This document shows, piece by piece, positions 1-9,291 of a DNA stretch of 64,000 nt (the first letter of the stretch is position 1; each line of letters opens with the position of its first letter). The translations under genes were made by a program, and so were the position numbers. The notes below the pieces were generated by a model, which saw nothing but the letters and a program-made list of their open reading frames with translations, did not search any database and was not told where the DNA came from. Source of the DNA: Corynebacterium lactis (GTDB taxonomy: Bacteria > Actinomycetota > Actinomycetes > Mycobacteriales > Mycobacteriaceae). The stretch lies in contig NZ_ULHE01000001.1 in assembly GCF_900519355.1 (NCBI RefSeq), positions 62,001-126,000 of the forward strand. The letters run 5' to 3'.

Positions 1-372
1 CAGCAGAATCGGCGCGGCCACGCCGATGGTGGCGTACGTCGGCAGGAGGCCGATCAGGAAGGTGGCTGCGCCCATGCCGATAAGGGTGAAGACCAGAATC
101 ATCTTGCGGCCGTAACGGTCGCCGATGTGTCCGGCGACGATCGCGCCCAGCGGCCGGAACAGGAAGGAGATCCCCAGGGTCGCCCAGGCGAGAACCTGGG
201 AGAGCTGCGGGTTCGACTTCGCGGCAGGCTCGATAAACGCGGGGGCCAGCACGATGGCCGCGGCCTGCGCGTAAATCAGGAAGTCGTAGAACTCGATGGT
301 GGTGCCCACGAGAGTTCCCGTCAGCACGCTGCGGCGCTGCTTGGGATCAGTGGCGATGATCGACGTGGTCAT
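1..372 (-). CDS. MFS transporter, metabolite:H+ symporter type (N-terminal part, cut by window edge)
   Basis: The reading frame is open from an ATG at 372 to the first base of the window, giving the first 124 residues. They contain two hydrophobic helices and the major-facilitator loop motif GHIGDRYGRK, and the opening TIEFYDFLIYA is typical of the MHS subgroup (ProP/ShiA/KgtP-like symporters of organic acids or osmolytes). The substrate cannot be told from this fragment. The gene is divergent from the MFS gene starting at 1019, with a 646-base spacer. The C-terminal two thirds lie outside the window. Confidence 0.85.
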   Translation of the reverse strand, partial: MTTSIIATDPKQRRSVLTGTLVGTTIEFYDFLIYAQAAAIVLAPAFIEPAAKSNPQLSQVLAWATLGISFLFRPLGAIVAGHIGDRYGRKMILVFTLIGMGAATFLIGLLPTYATIGVAAPILL

Positions 373-1018
373 GGAGGTTTCAAAGCTTTCTTCTTATCGG
401 CTCCGGCGTGGCGCGTGCCGACGCGTAGTGCGACGGGCCTGCGCCACAGCGCCGGGGCATCTGGGCAAGAATGTGCAACGGGTCGTAGTTTTGCACAGCA
501 ACGGTATTGGGACCTATGTACTCGTTTTTTGGAGTGCTGCAATGCAGGCTCACATCGGGGGTAGAAGGGGCGAAATCATGCCCGTTTTAGCCCCTTTGTG
601 TTTCCGTTTTTGAAAAGCGCCCTTCAGTTAAGTACATCGGAGGGGGATTTTATGGGGGTACGCCAAAAAACTTTTGAAGGATGTGGATGGGGCCACAGGA
701 GGGACGTCGTTATTCCTGGTTCCGGGCACTTTTCGGGCTTTGTGGCTACCTACTTATGGGTCGAATATGACCGAGCGCGCTATTGCATTAGATCTTGATT
801 TGTGAAAATTGTGACTCAAGTTTCGGAAAAAACGGGCAAAATAACGGGTAGGTCACGGTGTTGCGTCGAAATTGCAACTTCCCCCGGATGGGGTTGGGTG
901 TCGGGGGGTGAAATAGAAGCACCCCTTTAAGGGGGTGGAAGCCCCGTGTTTGAGGGGCTCCAGGGAATCTTCCTGGAATCGGCCTCGCCACAAAAGTGAG
1001 CGTCGTAAAGTAACGCAC
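373..1018. other. Intergenic region between divergent MFS genes
   Basis: 646 bases without a convincing gene. The part next to the right-hand gene (920-976) folds into three consecutive small stem-loops, annotated separately. The middle (about 580-870) is AT-richer than the surroundings and is where promoters for both genes would be expected, but I cannot assign boxes with confidence. The short open frames here have no coding character. Confidence 0.5.
920..976 (+). promoter_or_regulatory. Three consecutive stem-loops in the leader of the MFS gene
   Basis: Three adjacent inverted repeats: CACCCC/GGGGTG (920-925 with 932-937), AGCCCC/GGGGCT (940-945 with 954-959) and CCAGG/CCTGG (960-964 with 972-976). 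They end 42 bases before the start codon at 1019. No T-run follows, so they are not an ordinary terminator. A structured leader, attenuator or cis-regulatory RNA is possible, but no known riboswitch class is recognised. Confidence 0.35.
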
Positions 1019-2296
1019 ATGGCAACGACAAACGGGACTAATAGCAACGCTGCGCCCCAGCACGAGCACCGAGGTAACACCAGGTTCTGGCTGTTTAGCG
1101 CGCTCGCGGTGTTCGCTGTGGCCTGGGGTGGAAACCAATTCACGCCGCTGATGGTGATGTACCGCCTGAACAGGGATCTTGCCCCCGTGTTCGTTGACCT
1201 GCTCCTCTTCGTCTACGCGCTGGGCATCGCACCGGCGCTGCTAATCTCGGGGCCCGTCTCGGATCGCATTGGCCGCAAGCCGGTCATGCTGGTCGCACCA
1301 TTCCTGTCAATTTTGGGCTCGACCCTGATCGCGCTGGGCGAGAAGACCGGGCCACTAATTCTGTCCGGGCGCTTCATCTCGGGAATCGCCGTCGGAATCG
1401 TCATGGCCGTTGGTGGCTCCTGGGTCAAGGAACTCTCGACCGCCCGTTTTGACCCGACGGCCAAGACGACCTCGGGAGCGAAGCGTCAATCGATGGCGTT
1501 GACCCTGGGGTTTGGTTTCGGAGCAGGCATCGCGGGAACGCTGGCGCAGTTCGCGCCTTTGCCGGGCCAATTGGCCTACATCGTTCACATTGTCCTTACT
1601 ATCCCGACAATCTTCGGCATGATGATGGTCCCCGAGACTCGTCAATCCCCGCACCTGCACGGCGGCCACCACGAGAGCCTGCTGCAATCCCTGCGCACGC
1701 CCTCGGTTACGAACAGGCGCTTCCTGCTCGTCGTCGCCATGGGCGCTCCCTGGGTGTTCGGAGCTGCCGGCGTCGCCTACGCGATCATCCCGTCGCTGAT
1801 GCAGAACTTCGTGTCCCAGCCGGTGTTCTATTCGGCCATGGTGACATTCTTCGCGCTCCTGCTCGGCTTCGGCATCCAGCAGATCGGGCCGAGGCTGGTG
1901 TCCAATCACTCCGCACGGGGCTCCCTCATCGCGATCGGCATTGTCATCGTCGGCATGGGGTCGGCCGCCGCAATGTCCACCAACCCCACCGCGGTGACGG
2001 CATTCCTCGCGGCGCTGGTGCTGGGTATGGGATATGGCCTGTCCATGTTCACCGGCCTCAACGAGGTCCAGCGCATCGCCGGCCCCCGCGACCTGGCCGG
2101 ACTGACCGGCATTTTCTACTGCCTGACCTACATCGGGTTCGCGTTCCCCGCGATCCTCACTGAGCTTTCCCACTCGATTCCCTGGATGACCTATCCCGTC
2201 ATGTTGGGCGGGGGCATGGTCATCGCTCTGGCAATGGCGACCGTTATCGCACTGAACTCTCGGGTCAACCTCCCCCAGCACACCGAGTTGGACTAG
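1019..2296 (+). CDS. MFS transporter (drug/metabolite exporter type)
   Basis: 425-residue polytopic membrane protein with about 12 hydrophobic segments. It has the MFS loop motif after helix 2 (SGPVSDRIGRKP) and a central hydrophilic loop containing a His-rich patch (HLHGGHH). The ATG at 1019 is preferred over an upstream in-frame start at 935 because the extra 28 residues are Arg-rich and soluble and overlap the structured leader; a weak AAAG lies upstream. Family membership is clear; substrate is unknown. It is monocistronic, followed by galE-like on the same strand after about 80 bases. Confidence 0.85.
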   Translation: MATTNGTNSNAAPQHEHRGNTRFWLFSALAVFAVAWGGNQFTPLMVMYRLNRDLAPVFVDLLLFVYALGIAPALLISGPVSDRIGRKPVMLVAPFLSILGSTLIALGEKTGPLILSGRFISGIAVGIVMAVGGSWVKELSTARFDPTAKTTSGAKRQSMALTLGFGFGAGIAGTLAQFAPLPGQLAYIVHIVLTIPTIFGMMMVPETRQSPHLHGGHHESLLQSLRTPSVTNRRFLLVVAMGAPWVFGAAGVAYAIIPSLMQNFVSQPVFYSAMVTFFALLLGFGIQQIGPRLVSNHSARGSLIAIGIVIVGMGSAAAMSTNPTAVTAFLAALVLGMGYGLSMFTGLNEVQRIAGPRDLAGLTGIFYCLTYIGFAFPAILTELSHSIPWMTYPVMLGGGMVIALAMATVIALNSRVNLPQHTELD

Positions 2297-2334
2297 GGCG
2301 GTTGGTCCGGAAAGCACTGGTTTACGGCGTGTAA

Positions 2335-3393
<1,059 letters not shown>

Positions 3394-3410
3394 CCGGAAT
3401 TGGCCTAGAG

Positions 3411-4328
3411 CTAGCCTGCGCGCTTGACGTGCAGCAGCTCCAGCTCGATGTAGTCGCGGAACTTCTCCTCGGGCTGTGCGCCGGAGATATGAGAGGTTCC
3501 GACCAGGAACTCCGGGGTCCCGGAGATACCCAGGCCCTGGGCGAAGTCCTTCGCGTCCGCGACGGGCTTGGCCCACGTGCCGTCCTTTAGCTCCCTGGTA
3601 AACCGGTCCATATCCGGTACTCCCGCTTCGCGGGCGGCGTCGAGGAGATCCTTTTCCTCAAACTCCGGGTGCCCGGAGCCGCGCTCGGTAGCCTTGGCGA
3701 ACAATACTCGCGCGAACTCCCAGAACTTGCCCTGCGCCGCCGCAGCTCGTCCAGCTTCGGCGTCCTTTTCGGCCTTCGGGCCGTTGACCGGCAGGTCGTT
3801 CCACTCGATGCGCAGCAGGCCGCTGTCGACATAGTCCTTCACCAGAGCAGGCTCGGTCTGCGTTGCAAAGCGGGCACAGAAGGGGCACTCGAAGTCCGAG
3901 TACATGCTCATGACGACCGGGGCGTCGACCGCCCCGATAGCGAAGGGATCGTTCGGGTCGCGCCGGTGGATCAGCTCGAGGTCATCCGGGGAGGACAGCT
4001 TGGCGCCCGCGCGCGGTCCGAAGATGCTCGCGTCGAAGGTTCCGTCTCCGCTCGGGGCCGCCTGTGCCGGGCCCTGGCCAGGGCTGACGCGGGCGAGGTT
4101 GTAGGTTGGGCTCTCGCTGAACTCGGTTGACTTCGACCCGGCCCAGAACCCGACAGCTCCGACTACCAGCAGCGCCACCACCGCAGCGAACCACGCGGCC
4201 GTTGGAATGGCGTACCAGGACTTTTCGGTCACCTCGGATCCCTCGGACCACGAGTTCAGGGTCTCCTCGTCCGGGGTGACGGAGTTTTCGGTATGCGTAC
4301 CGCTGTCCTTAGGGGCATCTTCGTTCAT
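3411..4328 (-). CDS. Membrane-anchored DsbA-family thioredoxin-fold protein
   Basis: 305 residues when started at the ATG at 4328; an upstream in-frame start would add 40 Arg-rich residues without a membrane signal. Order: acidic cytoplasmic N-terminus (1-41), one transmembrane helix (about 44-64), linker, then a DsbA-like domain with redox motif ECPFC and a helical insertion. Such proteins act outside the membrane in thiol oxidation or isomerisation of exported proteins. It lies 64 bases downstream of the DUF2304 gene on the same strand and is convergent with galE, with only 17 bases between stop codons. Confidence 0.85.
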   Translation of the reverse strand: MNEDAPKDSGTHTENSVTPDEETLNSWSEGSEVTEKSWYAIPTAAWFAAVVALLVVGAVGFWAGSKSTEFSESPTYNLARVSPGQGPAQAAPSGDGTFDASIFGPRAGAKLSSPDDLELIHRRDPNDPFAIGAVDAPVVMSMYSDFECPFCARFATQTEPALVKDYVDSGLLRIEWNDLPVNGPKAEKDAEAGRAAAAQGKFWEFARVLFAKATERGSGHPEFEEKDLLDAAREAGVPDMDRFTRELKDGTWAKPVADAKDFAQGLGISGTPEFLVGTSHISGAQPEEKFRDYIELELLHVKRAG

Positions 4329-4392
4329 AACTGCTATTGAACCACGGTCACATGGAAGCGCTACAACGTCCCCATAACGCCTAGTAAATCGC

Positions 4393-4770
4393 CTAGCGGT
4401 CCGTGCCGGCTTCGGCGGTGTCCGTGCTGTCCTCGGGAGCCACCGCATTTTGCAGGGCGACAGCCCGAGCTAGGCGGGCGTAGCGCAGTTCCTGCTCGCG
4501 GAAGCGAATATACGACGAGACGGTGGTAAAGGTAAACGCCAAAACCAGCAGGTAGAGAAGCAGATCCGTGCCCCTGCTGACGCCGACATAATTCGCAATA
4601 ACCGTGAGGTCATCCGGGCGGACAATCGCCCACAGGCAGACGAGAATAAAAACCAGGAAACCCAGCTTCACGCCGGCCTTCGCGCGGGCCTTGCGCCGGT
4701 TGGACACGAAGTACCACACCAGCACGAGCATGGCTAGGAGCAGGAGAATCTGAACGATTGGTGCGGTCAC
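4393..4770 (-). CDS. DUF2304 domain small membrane protein
   Basis: 125 residues with three hydrophobic segments (about 4-21, 32-48, 63-85) and a charged C-terminal tail. The GTG start overlaps the stop of the upstream glycosyltransferase (GTGA), so the two are translationally coupled. DUF2304 proteins commonly accompany polyprenyl-phosphate glycosyltransferases; mycobacterial Rv3632 next to PpgS (Rv3631) is the known precedent and enhances its partner. The same role is inferred here. Confidence 0.85.
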   Translation of the reverse strand: MTAPIVQILLLLAMLVLVWYFVSNRRKARAKAGVKLGFLVFILVCLWAIVRPDDLTVIANYVGVSRGTDLLLYLLVLAFTFTTVSSYIRFREQELRYARLARAVALQNAVAPEDSTDTAEAGTDR

Positions 4771-5474
4771 GGGAGCCTCTTGGAAATCAGGGAGTCAGCC
4801 AGGATATTGACGCCGTTGAGCAACGATTGCCCCTTGGACATCGAGTACTCGGTGTAGAGGATATCTACAGGCTGTTCGGCCACGCGCCAGCCCTTGCGGT
4901 CCATCAGTTCGACGATTTCCGAGGCGTGGCTCATGCCGTTCATCCGCAGATTCATCTGCTCGGCCACGGTGCGGTTGAAGGCGCGGAGCCCGTTGTGGGC
5001 GTCGGTAAGCCCGAGCCGTTGGGTCCTCGGTGACAGCGCCACCACGGTCTTCAGCACGACGCGCTTGATCAGCGGGACCTGGTCACCCTCCTGCCGGGGG
5101 CGGCCGAAGCGCGTGCCGACGATGATGTCCACGGGCTCGGACCGCAGTCGCTGCACCATCGAGACGACGTCCTTGACCTGGTGTTGGCCGTCGGCGTCGA
5201 AAGTGACGAAGTACTTGGCTCCAGCCTGTGCTCGGGCGTATTCGACGCCAGTCTGGATCGCGGCACCTTGGCCGAGGTTGACCGGGTGGTTGACCAGGTG
5301 GGCGCCTGCTCGGTGGATCTCGGCCGCAGAATTATCTGCCGAGCCGTCGTTGACCGCGACGATATTGGGGAACGTCTGGCGAGCGTTTTCGAGGACTCCA
5401 CGAATGACCTGGCCCTCGTTGTAACACGGCACGATCAGCCAGGTATCGGAAAAGTCGGGGTTATTCGGGTTCAT
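4767..5474 (-). CDS. GT2 family glycosyltransferase, polyprenyl-phosphate sugar synthase (PpgS/DPM1-like)
   Basis: 235 residues, a soluble GT-A fold without C-terminal membrane helices. VPCYNEG opens the nucleotide-binding fold and the metal-binding DAD is at residues 93-95 in TFDADGQH, followed by the GTRFG motif. Length and architecture match dolichyl-/polyprenyl-phosphate sugar synthases that move a hexose or HexNAc from a nucleotide sugar to polyprenyl phosphate at the inner face of the membrane. Coupling to the DUF2304 gene and proximity to a flippase and a GalE-like epimerase favour a PpgS-like function in envelope polysaccharide decoration. Donor sugar is not determinable. Confidence 0.85.
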   Translation of the reverse strand: MNPNNPDFSDTWLIVPCYNEGQVIRGVLENARQTFPNIVAVNDGSADNSAAEIHRAGAHLVNHPVNLGQGAAIQTGVEYARAQAGAKYFVTFDADGQHQVKDVVSMVQRLRSEPVDIIVGTRFGRPRQEGDQVPLIKRVVLKTVVALSPRTQRLGLTDAHNGLRAFNRTVAEQMNLRMNGMSHASEIVELMDRKGWRVAEQPVDILYTEYSMSKGQSLLNGVNILADSLISKRLP

Positions 5475-5485
5475 CGCTGATGAGC

Positions 5486-6343
5486 CTACCGCACGAATAG
5501 GCGTCTATACGCTCGGGACATGAGCCCGGTGGGTAGTGCCCGAAATGCCGTACGGGCAGCAAGGTTGAAAAGGGCCCGGGGCCACGAGATAATCCCTAAC
5601 TCTCTCAGCGTGCGCTGCATCTGCCTCTCGCTGGAGAAAATTCCCTTGGCGGTGCGGCGCTTGAACATGCCGTCGGCTCGGAACAGAACCAGCGGGCCCG
5701 ACAGGTTATGGAAGCGCGCCCCCGCGGCGAGCATCCGTGCCCACAGGTCATAATCCTCCATGTAGGGACGATTGCGGTAGCCGCCGACCCTGCGCGCCAG
5801 GTCAGCGCGAAACATCGCCGAAGGGTTGTTGACCGGCGAGTTCATCTTGGCATAGCGAGCGATCTTATCGTGCGACTCCGGGAGAGCACGCACCCGAACC
5901 ACATTGCCCGGGTCCCCCTCGAACTCGGCCATCGCCGAGCCGATGACCGACAAACTAGGGTTGGCCTTCAGCGCGAGCAGCTGCTTTTCGAAGCGCTCGG
6001 GCACGGCAATGTCGTCCGCATCCAGCCGCGCCACCCACGGCGTTTCGACCTGTTCCAACCCCGTCTGTGAGGCCGGCCCCGAGCCACGGTTGACCGGACA
6101 CCGCACGACCTTCAGATTGTCGTGGTCTTGCTCATGCTTGACGACGACGGCCTCCAGCGCCTCTGGAAGCTCGCCATCCTCGACGACGATCACCTCAGCC
6201 GCCGGGAAGGTCTGTGCCCACAGGGACTCTAAAGCCTGATCCAGATGCTGTGGATCAACGCGGTGATAGACCGTGACCAACGCCGTGATCTGGTCCGCCT
6301 GCTGCTGGGCGGCCGGTGCCTGCTTGCTATCCATGCCCATCAC
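5486..6343 (-). CDS. GT2 family glycosyltransferase
   Basis: 285 residues. An N-terminal GT-A domain shows TALVTVYHR near residue 20, a DxD-type element RLDADD, and MEDYDLWAR typical of bacterial GT2 enzymes that add sugars to surface polysaccharides. Three clustered ATG codons are possible starts (6343, 6337 and 6331). It lies 11 bases upstream of the PpgS-like gene and six bases downstream of the flippase gene, so it belongs to the same operon. Acceptor and donor are unknown. Confidence 0.85.
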   Translation of the reverse strand: MMGMDSKQAPAAQQQADQITALVTVYHRVDPQHLDQALESLWAQTFPAAEVIVVEDGELPEALEAVVVKHEQDHDNLKVVRCPVNRGSGPASQTGLEQVETPWVARLDADDIAVPERFEKQLLALKANPSLSVIGSAMAEFEGDPGNVVRVRALPESHDKIARYAKMNSPVNNPSAMFRADLARRVGGYRNRPYMEDYDLWARMLAAGARFHNLSGPLVLFRADGMFKRRTAKGIFSSERQMQRTLRELGIISWPRALFNLAARTAFRALPTGLMSRAYRRLFVR

Positions 6344-6349
6344 CTTAAA

Positions 6350-7801
6350 TTAGTGGCCGGATCGGTGCGCGGAGCGGTGGGTGGAATCGTCGGCACGTTC
6401 GCTATCAGCGGATATCTCCTCGGTCACGACCTCGGCGGCCGACGTCGTTTCTTGGGGCGAGAGCTGCCTGAGCGCCAGCACATGAATGACGATTCCCACG
6501 GCGGAGCCGAGGGCGATGGCCGCGGCTGTGCGGACCGACAAATGCCCGGGGACGAAGAGGACACCGCAGGCGATGGCGGTGGCGGCGAGCCACCCGGCCA
6601 GGTACATCCGATGCTGCTCGACGGCCAGGGTGACGGAGCCGGTGACCATCAGCACGGCCGTGAGGGTCGCACCGAGCGTCAGCGCAGCGAGGACCGGGCC
6701 GGAGACGAAGTAGCTGTCGTCCAGGATCGTGGTCATGATCCACGGGCCAATCAGCCAGGCCAGGATCGAACCGAACGCACCGAAGGCGACCAGTCCTCCC
6801 AGTGGCTTAGCGAGGGCGGCGAGAACGCCCTCGCCTCGGTGACGGACAAAGTGGACGATGATGGCGTTTTGGAACTTTTCCAGAGGCATGAGCAGCGGCG
6901 CGCGAGTCAGGGTCACCGCGTAGGCGATGCCCGTAATGGTCACCGCGGCGGTGAAGGCTCCGGAGTGCGCCGAGGAATCGAGAGCGGTGGCGACCCCCGA
7001 GCCAGAGGACACTGCTTCACCCGCGATCTTCACGATCGTGGGAAAGCCTGTGACCAACACGGCCGAGGCACCGGATGCGCCCATCGCGGTCAGCATCAGG
7101 GGAATGAAGCGGCGCACGGGCACGTCTGCGCGGGCAGTGAGGGCTTCGCGAGTTGCAGGCGAAAACGCCGCGAGGATCAGCCAGCTGACTGTTCCCATAA
7201 CGGTGATGATCAGCCAGGAGACAATGCCCCAGTGCAGGTACCAGGCGATGCCCGCCAGCACCACGCGAACCAGGATGTCGATCATGATCAGCGCCGCGTA
7301 GGGGCCCCACAGGGCGCGCCCGCTGAGCAGCCCCGACGTGGTCGCCTGCATCGAGTACAGAGCGAGGCCGACCGCCATGAGCACGACGGCAAGAACCGTA
7401 TTTTCTCGAACGACCAGGGGCGCCCACAGCGGGCCGGTGGCGGCCATGACGACGAAGGTCACGCCCGCGACCCCGAAGGAGACTGCCAGAGGCCGGGCCC
7501 GGACCGTGCGGTTCGGGGCGCCGATGGCGGTACTGGCGTGAGCGCCAGCGCCCTGCGCCACCCGTTCCTCCCCCGGAACCTGCGCGTCCGCGGCATCGGC
7601 CGCATCGGCCGCGCCCACCGCTCGGGTGGTCTCCTGCATCAGGCCACCGAGCACGCCGGTCAGGGCGAAAAAGAGGCCCCAATAGGCCACGAACTGCAGG
7701 TTCACCGCATTCGGCAACGCCTTGGCGGAAATCAGCAGCACCGCGAAGCTGCCCACCGCGGCGACGATTGTCGCCAGCGTCAGCCACTTGAATCCGGACA
7801 A
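6350..7801 (-). CDS. Polysaccharide flippase (Wzx/MATE-like, O-antigen transporter family)
   Basis: 483 residues with about 12-14 hydrophobic segments and a hydrophilic insert rich in Ala and Asp near residues 62-100. The layout fits MOP-superfamily lipid-linked oligosaccharide flippases; mycobacterial Rv3630 occupies the analogous position beside PpgS. The start is a TTG at 7801 preceded by AGGAAGG; no better ATG or GTG lies upstream. It follows the M1 peptidase gene by 12 bases. Role inferred: translocating a polyprenyl-linked sugar made by the downstream transferases. Confidence 0.75.
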   Translation of the reverse strand: MSGFKWLTLATIVAAVGSFAVLLISAKALPNAVNLQFVAYWGLFFALTGVLGGLMQETTRAVGAADAADAADAQVPGEERVAQGAGAHASTAIGAPNRTVRARPLAVSFGVAGVTFVVMAATGPLWAPLVVRENTVLAVVLMAVGLALYSMQATTSGLLSGRALWGPYAALIMIDILVRVVLAGIAWYLHWGIVSWLIITVMGTVSWLILAAFSPATREALTARADVPVRRFIPLMLTAMGASGASAVLVTGFPTIVKIAGEAVSSGSGVATALDSSAHSGAFTAAVTITGIAYAVTLTRAPLLMPLEKFQNAIIVHFVRHRGEGVLAALAKPLGGLVAFGAFGSILAWLIGPWIMTTILDDSYFVSGPVLAALTLGATLTAVLMVTGSVTLAVEQHRMYLAGWLAATAIACGVLFVPGHLSVRTAAAIALGSAVGIVIHVLALRQLSPQETTSAAEVVTEEISADSERADDSTHRSAHRSGH

Positions 7802-7813
7802 TGTTTCGCCTTC

Positions 7814-9274
7814 CTAGTCCTTCGCCGCCGAGTAGCCCAGCTCCTCGAACTGGGCCAGCAGCACCGCGTCCACGACGGGCATCCCGTCGGTGCCGACGCC
7901 CTGGTCGGTCGGGGAGCGGGTCGGGTCGGTGGGGAAGGCGGGCAGGGCCGCGCGGGAGAGCCAGGAGTCAAAGATGACGTCCAGGCGCGACGTCGTAATG
8001 CCGCGGTCGCGGCAGACCCGGTTGGCCAAAGCGCGGAAGTCTACCGCGTCGACCACGCTGTGGCGGTTACTGGTCGTCCACTCGCGCACCAGGTCGAAGA
8101 AGACTTCGTCGCCCAGCAGCAGGCGCAGGGCGTGGACGGTGAGGGCCCCGCGCTTGTAGAGGCGGTCGTCGAACATCAGGTCGGGACCCGGGTTGGAAAT
8201 CACAATATCCTGCGGTTTCTCCGCCAGGTCGAGGTAGTGCTTGCGGGCGTGAACATCCGCCGGGGCGTCCCCGCGGGCCTCCGACCACAGCCACTCGGCG
8301 TAGCAGGCGAAGCCCTCGTTGAGCCAAATGTCCCGCCACTGCGAAATCCCGACGCTGTTGCCAAACCACTGGTGCGAAAGCTCGTGGGCGATCAGGCGGT
8401 TCCAGGTGTCCTTGCCGTCGGCGTGGTTCGCGCCGAAGATGGACAGGCCCTGTGCCTCCAGCGGAATCTCCAGGTCATCCTCGCAGATCACTACCTGGTA
8501 CTGCGCGAAGGGGTAGTCGCCGAAGAGGCGTGCGCACTCGTCGAGCATCCGGCCCTGTTCGCGGAAGTCGTGCCTCACTCGCTCGACCAGCGCTGCCGGG
8601 GCCCAGGCCACCACGGACGCGGACCGACAGGGCAGCTCCACCTTCTTGAACTGGCCGACATTGACCGTCGCCAGGTAGGAGGCCATCGGCTCGGCCGTGA
8701 CAAAGTGCCACTTCCTGCGCGAGCCACCGACGGCGACGGGCGCGTCGGCACGCCCGGGGGCGACGACCTCGTAGGGAGCGTCGGTGACCACCGTCAGCTC
8801 GTAGAGCGCCTTGACCTCCGGGTCGTCATCGCAGGGATACCAGGACGCCGCGCCCACCGGCTGCGAGGCCACCAGCGCGCCGTTTTCCAGCTCCTCCCAG
8901 CCGATCTCGCCCCACTTCGAGCGCACCGGGCGCGGGGTGCCGGAGTAGGCCACCACCAGGCGCAGGGTCTCGTCCGGGGCGAGTTCGCGGTCGAAGGTCA
9001 CGCGCAGCTTCCTGCCCGAGTGGCGCCAGCGCTTGACGTCAATCGGGTGCGCCTGCGAGTCCGAGACCGCGTCCACCGAGTCCACGCCGAGCGTCGCCGC
9101 GAAGTCCAGCGTGATGTGGTTGACCCACGCGTTGATCTCCATGTGGATCGTCGCGGTGGCCTTCAGCCTGTTGGGCCCGACGCGATAGTCCAGGTCGAGC
9201 TCGTACTTATTGACCCGGAAGCCCAGGTTAAAGGCGATGCCGGTGTACGGATTGGTCAGGTCTGCGCTAGTCAC
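7814..9274 (-). CDS. M1 family zinc metallopeptidase (aminopeptidase N-like)
   Basis: 486 residues from a GTG at 9274, which has AAGGT 11 bases upstream; the frame stays open further upstream only because of the overlapping S9 peptidase coding region. The N-terminal half is the beta-rich M1 domain. The zinc site HELSH is at 297-301 with the third ligand Glu320 in NEGFACYAEW, the canonical 18-residue spacing. The usual GAMEN exopeptidase motif appears as a variant, LEAQG, at 272-276. No signal peptide, so cytosolic. The protein lacks the C-terminal ERAP-like domain of long aminopeptidases. Confidence 0.9.
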   Translation of the reverse strand: MTSADLTNPYTGIAFNLGFRVNKYELDLDYRVGPNRLKATATIHMEINAWVNHITLDFAATLGVDSVDAVSDSQAHPIDVKRWRHSGRKLRVTFDRELAPDETLRLVVAYSGTPRPVRSKWGEIGWEELENGALVASQPVGAASWYPCDDDPEVKALYELTVVTDAPYEVVAPGRADAPVAVGGSRRKWHFVTAEPMASYLATVNVGQFKKVELPCRSASVVAWAPAALVERVRHDFREQGRMLDECARLFGDYPFAQYQVVICEDDLEIPLEAQGLSIFGANHADGKDTWNRLIAHELSHQWFGNSVGISQWRDIWLNEGFACYAEWLWSEARGDAPADVHARKHYLDLAEKPQDIVISNPGPDLMFDDRLYKRGALTVHALRLLLGDEVFFDLVREWTTSNRHSVVDAVDFRALANRVCRDRGITTSRLDVIFDSWLSRAALPAFPTDPTRSPTDQGVGTDGMPVVDAVLLAQFEELGYSAAKD

Positions 9275-9291
9275 GGCACTTACCTTAGCTT

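Noticed and set aside
935..1018. N-terminal extension of the MFS transporter (28 codons)
   Set aside because: The extension is Arg-rich, overlaps the stem-loops and lacks a ribosome site; ATG 1019 gives a normal MFS N-terminus.
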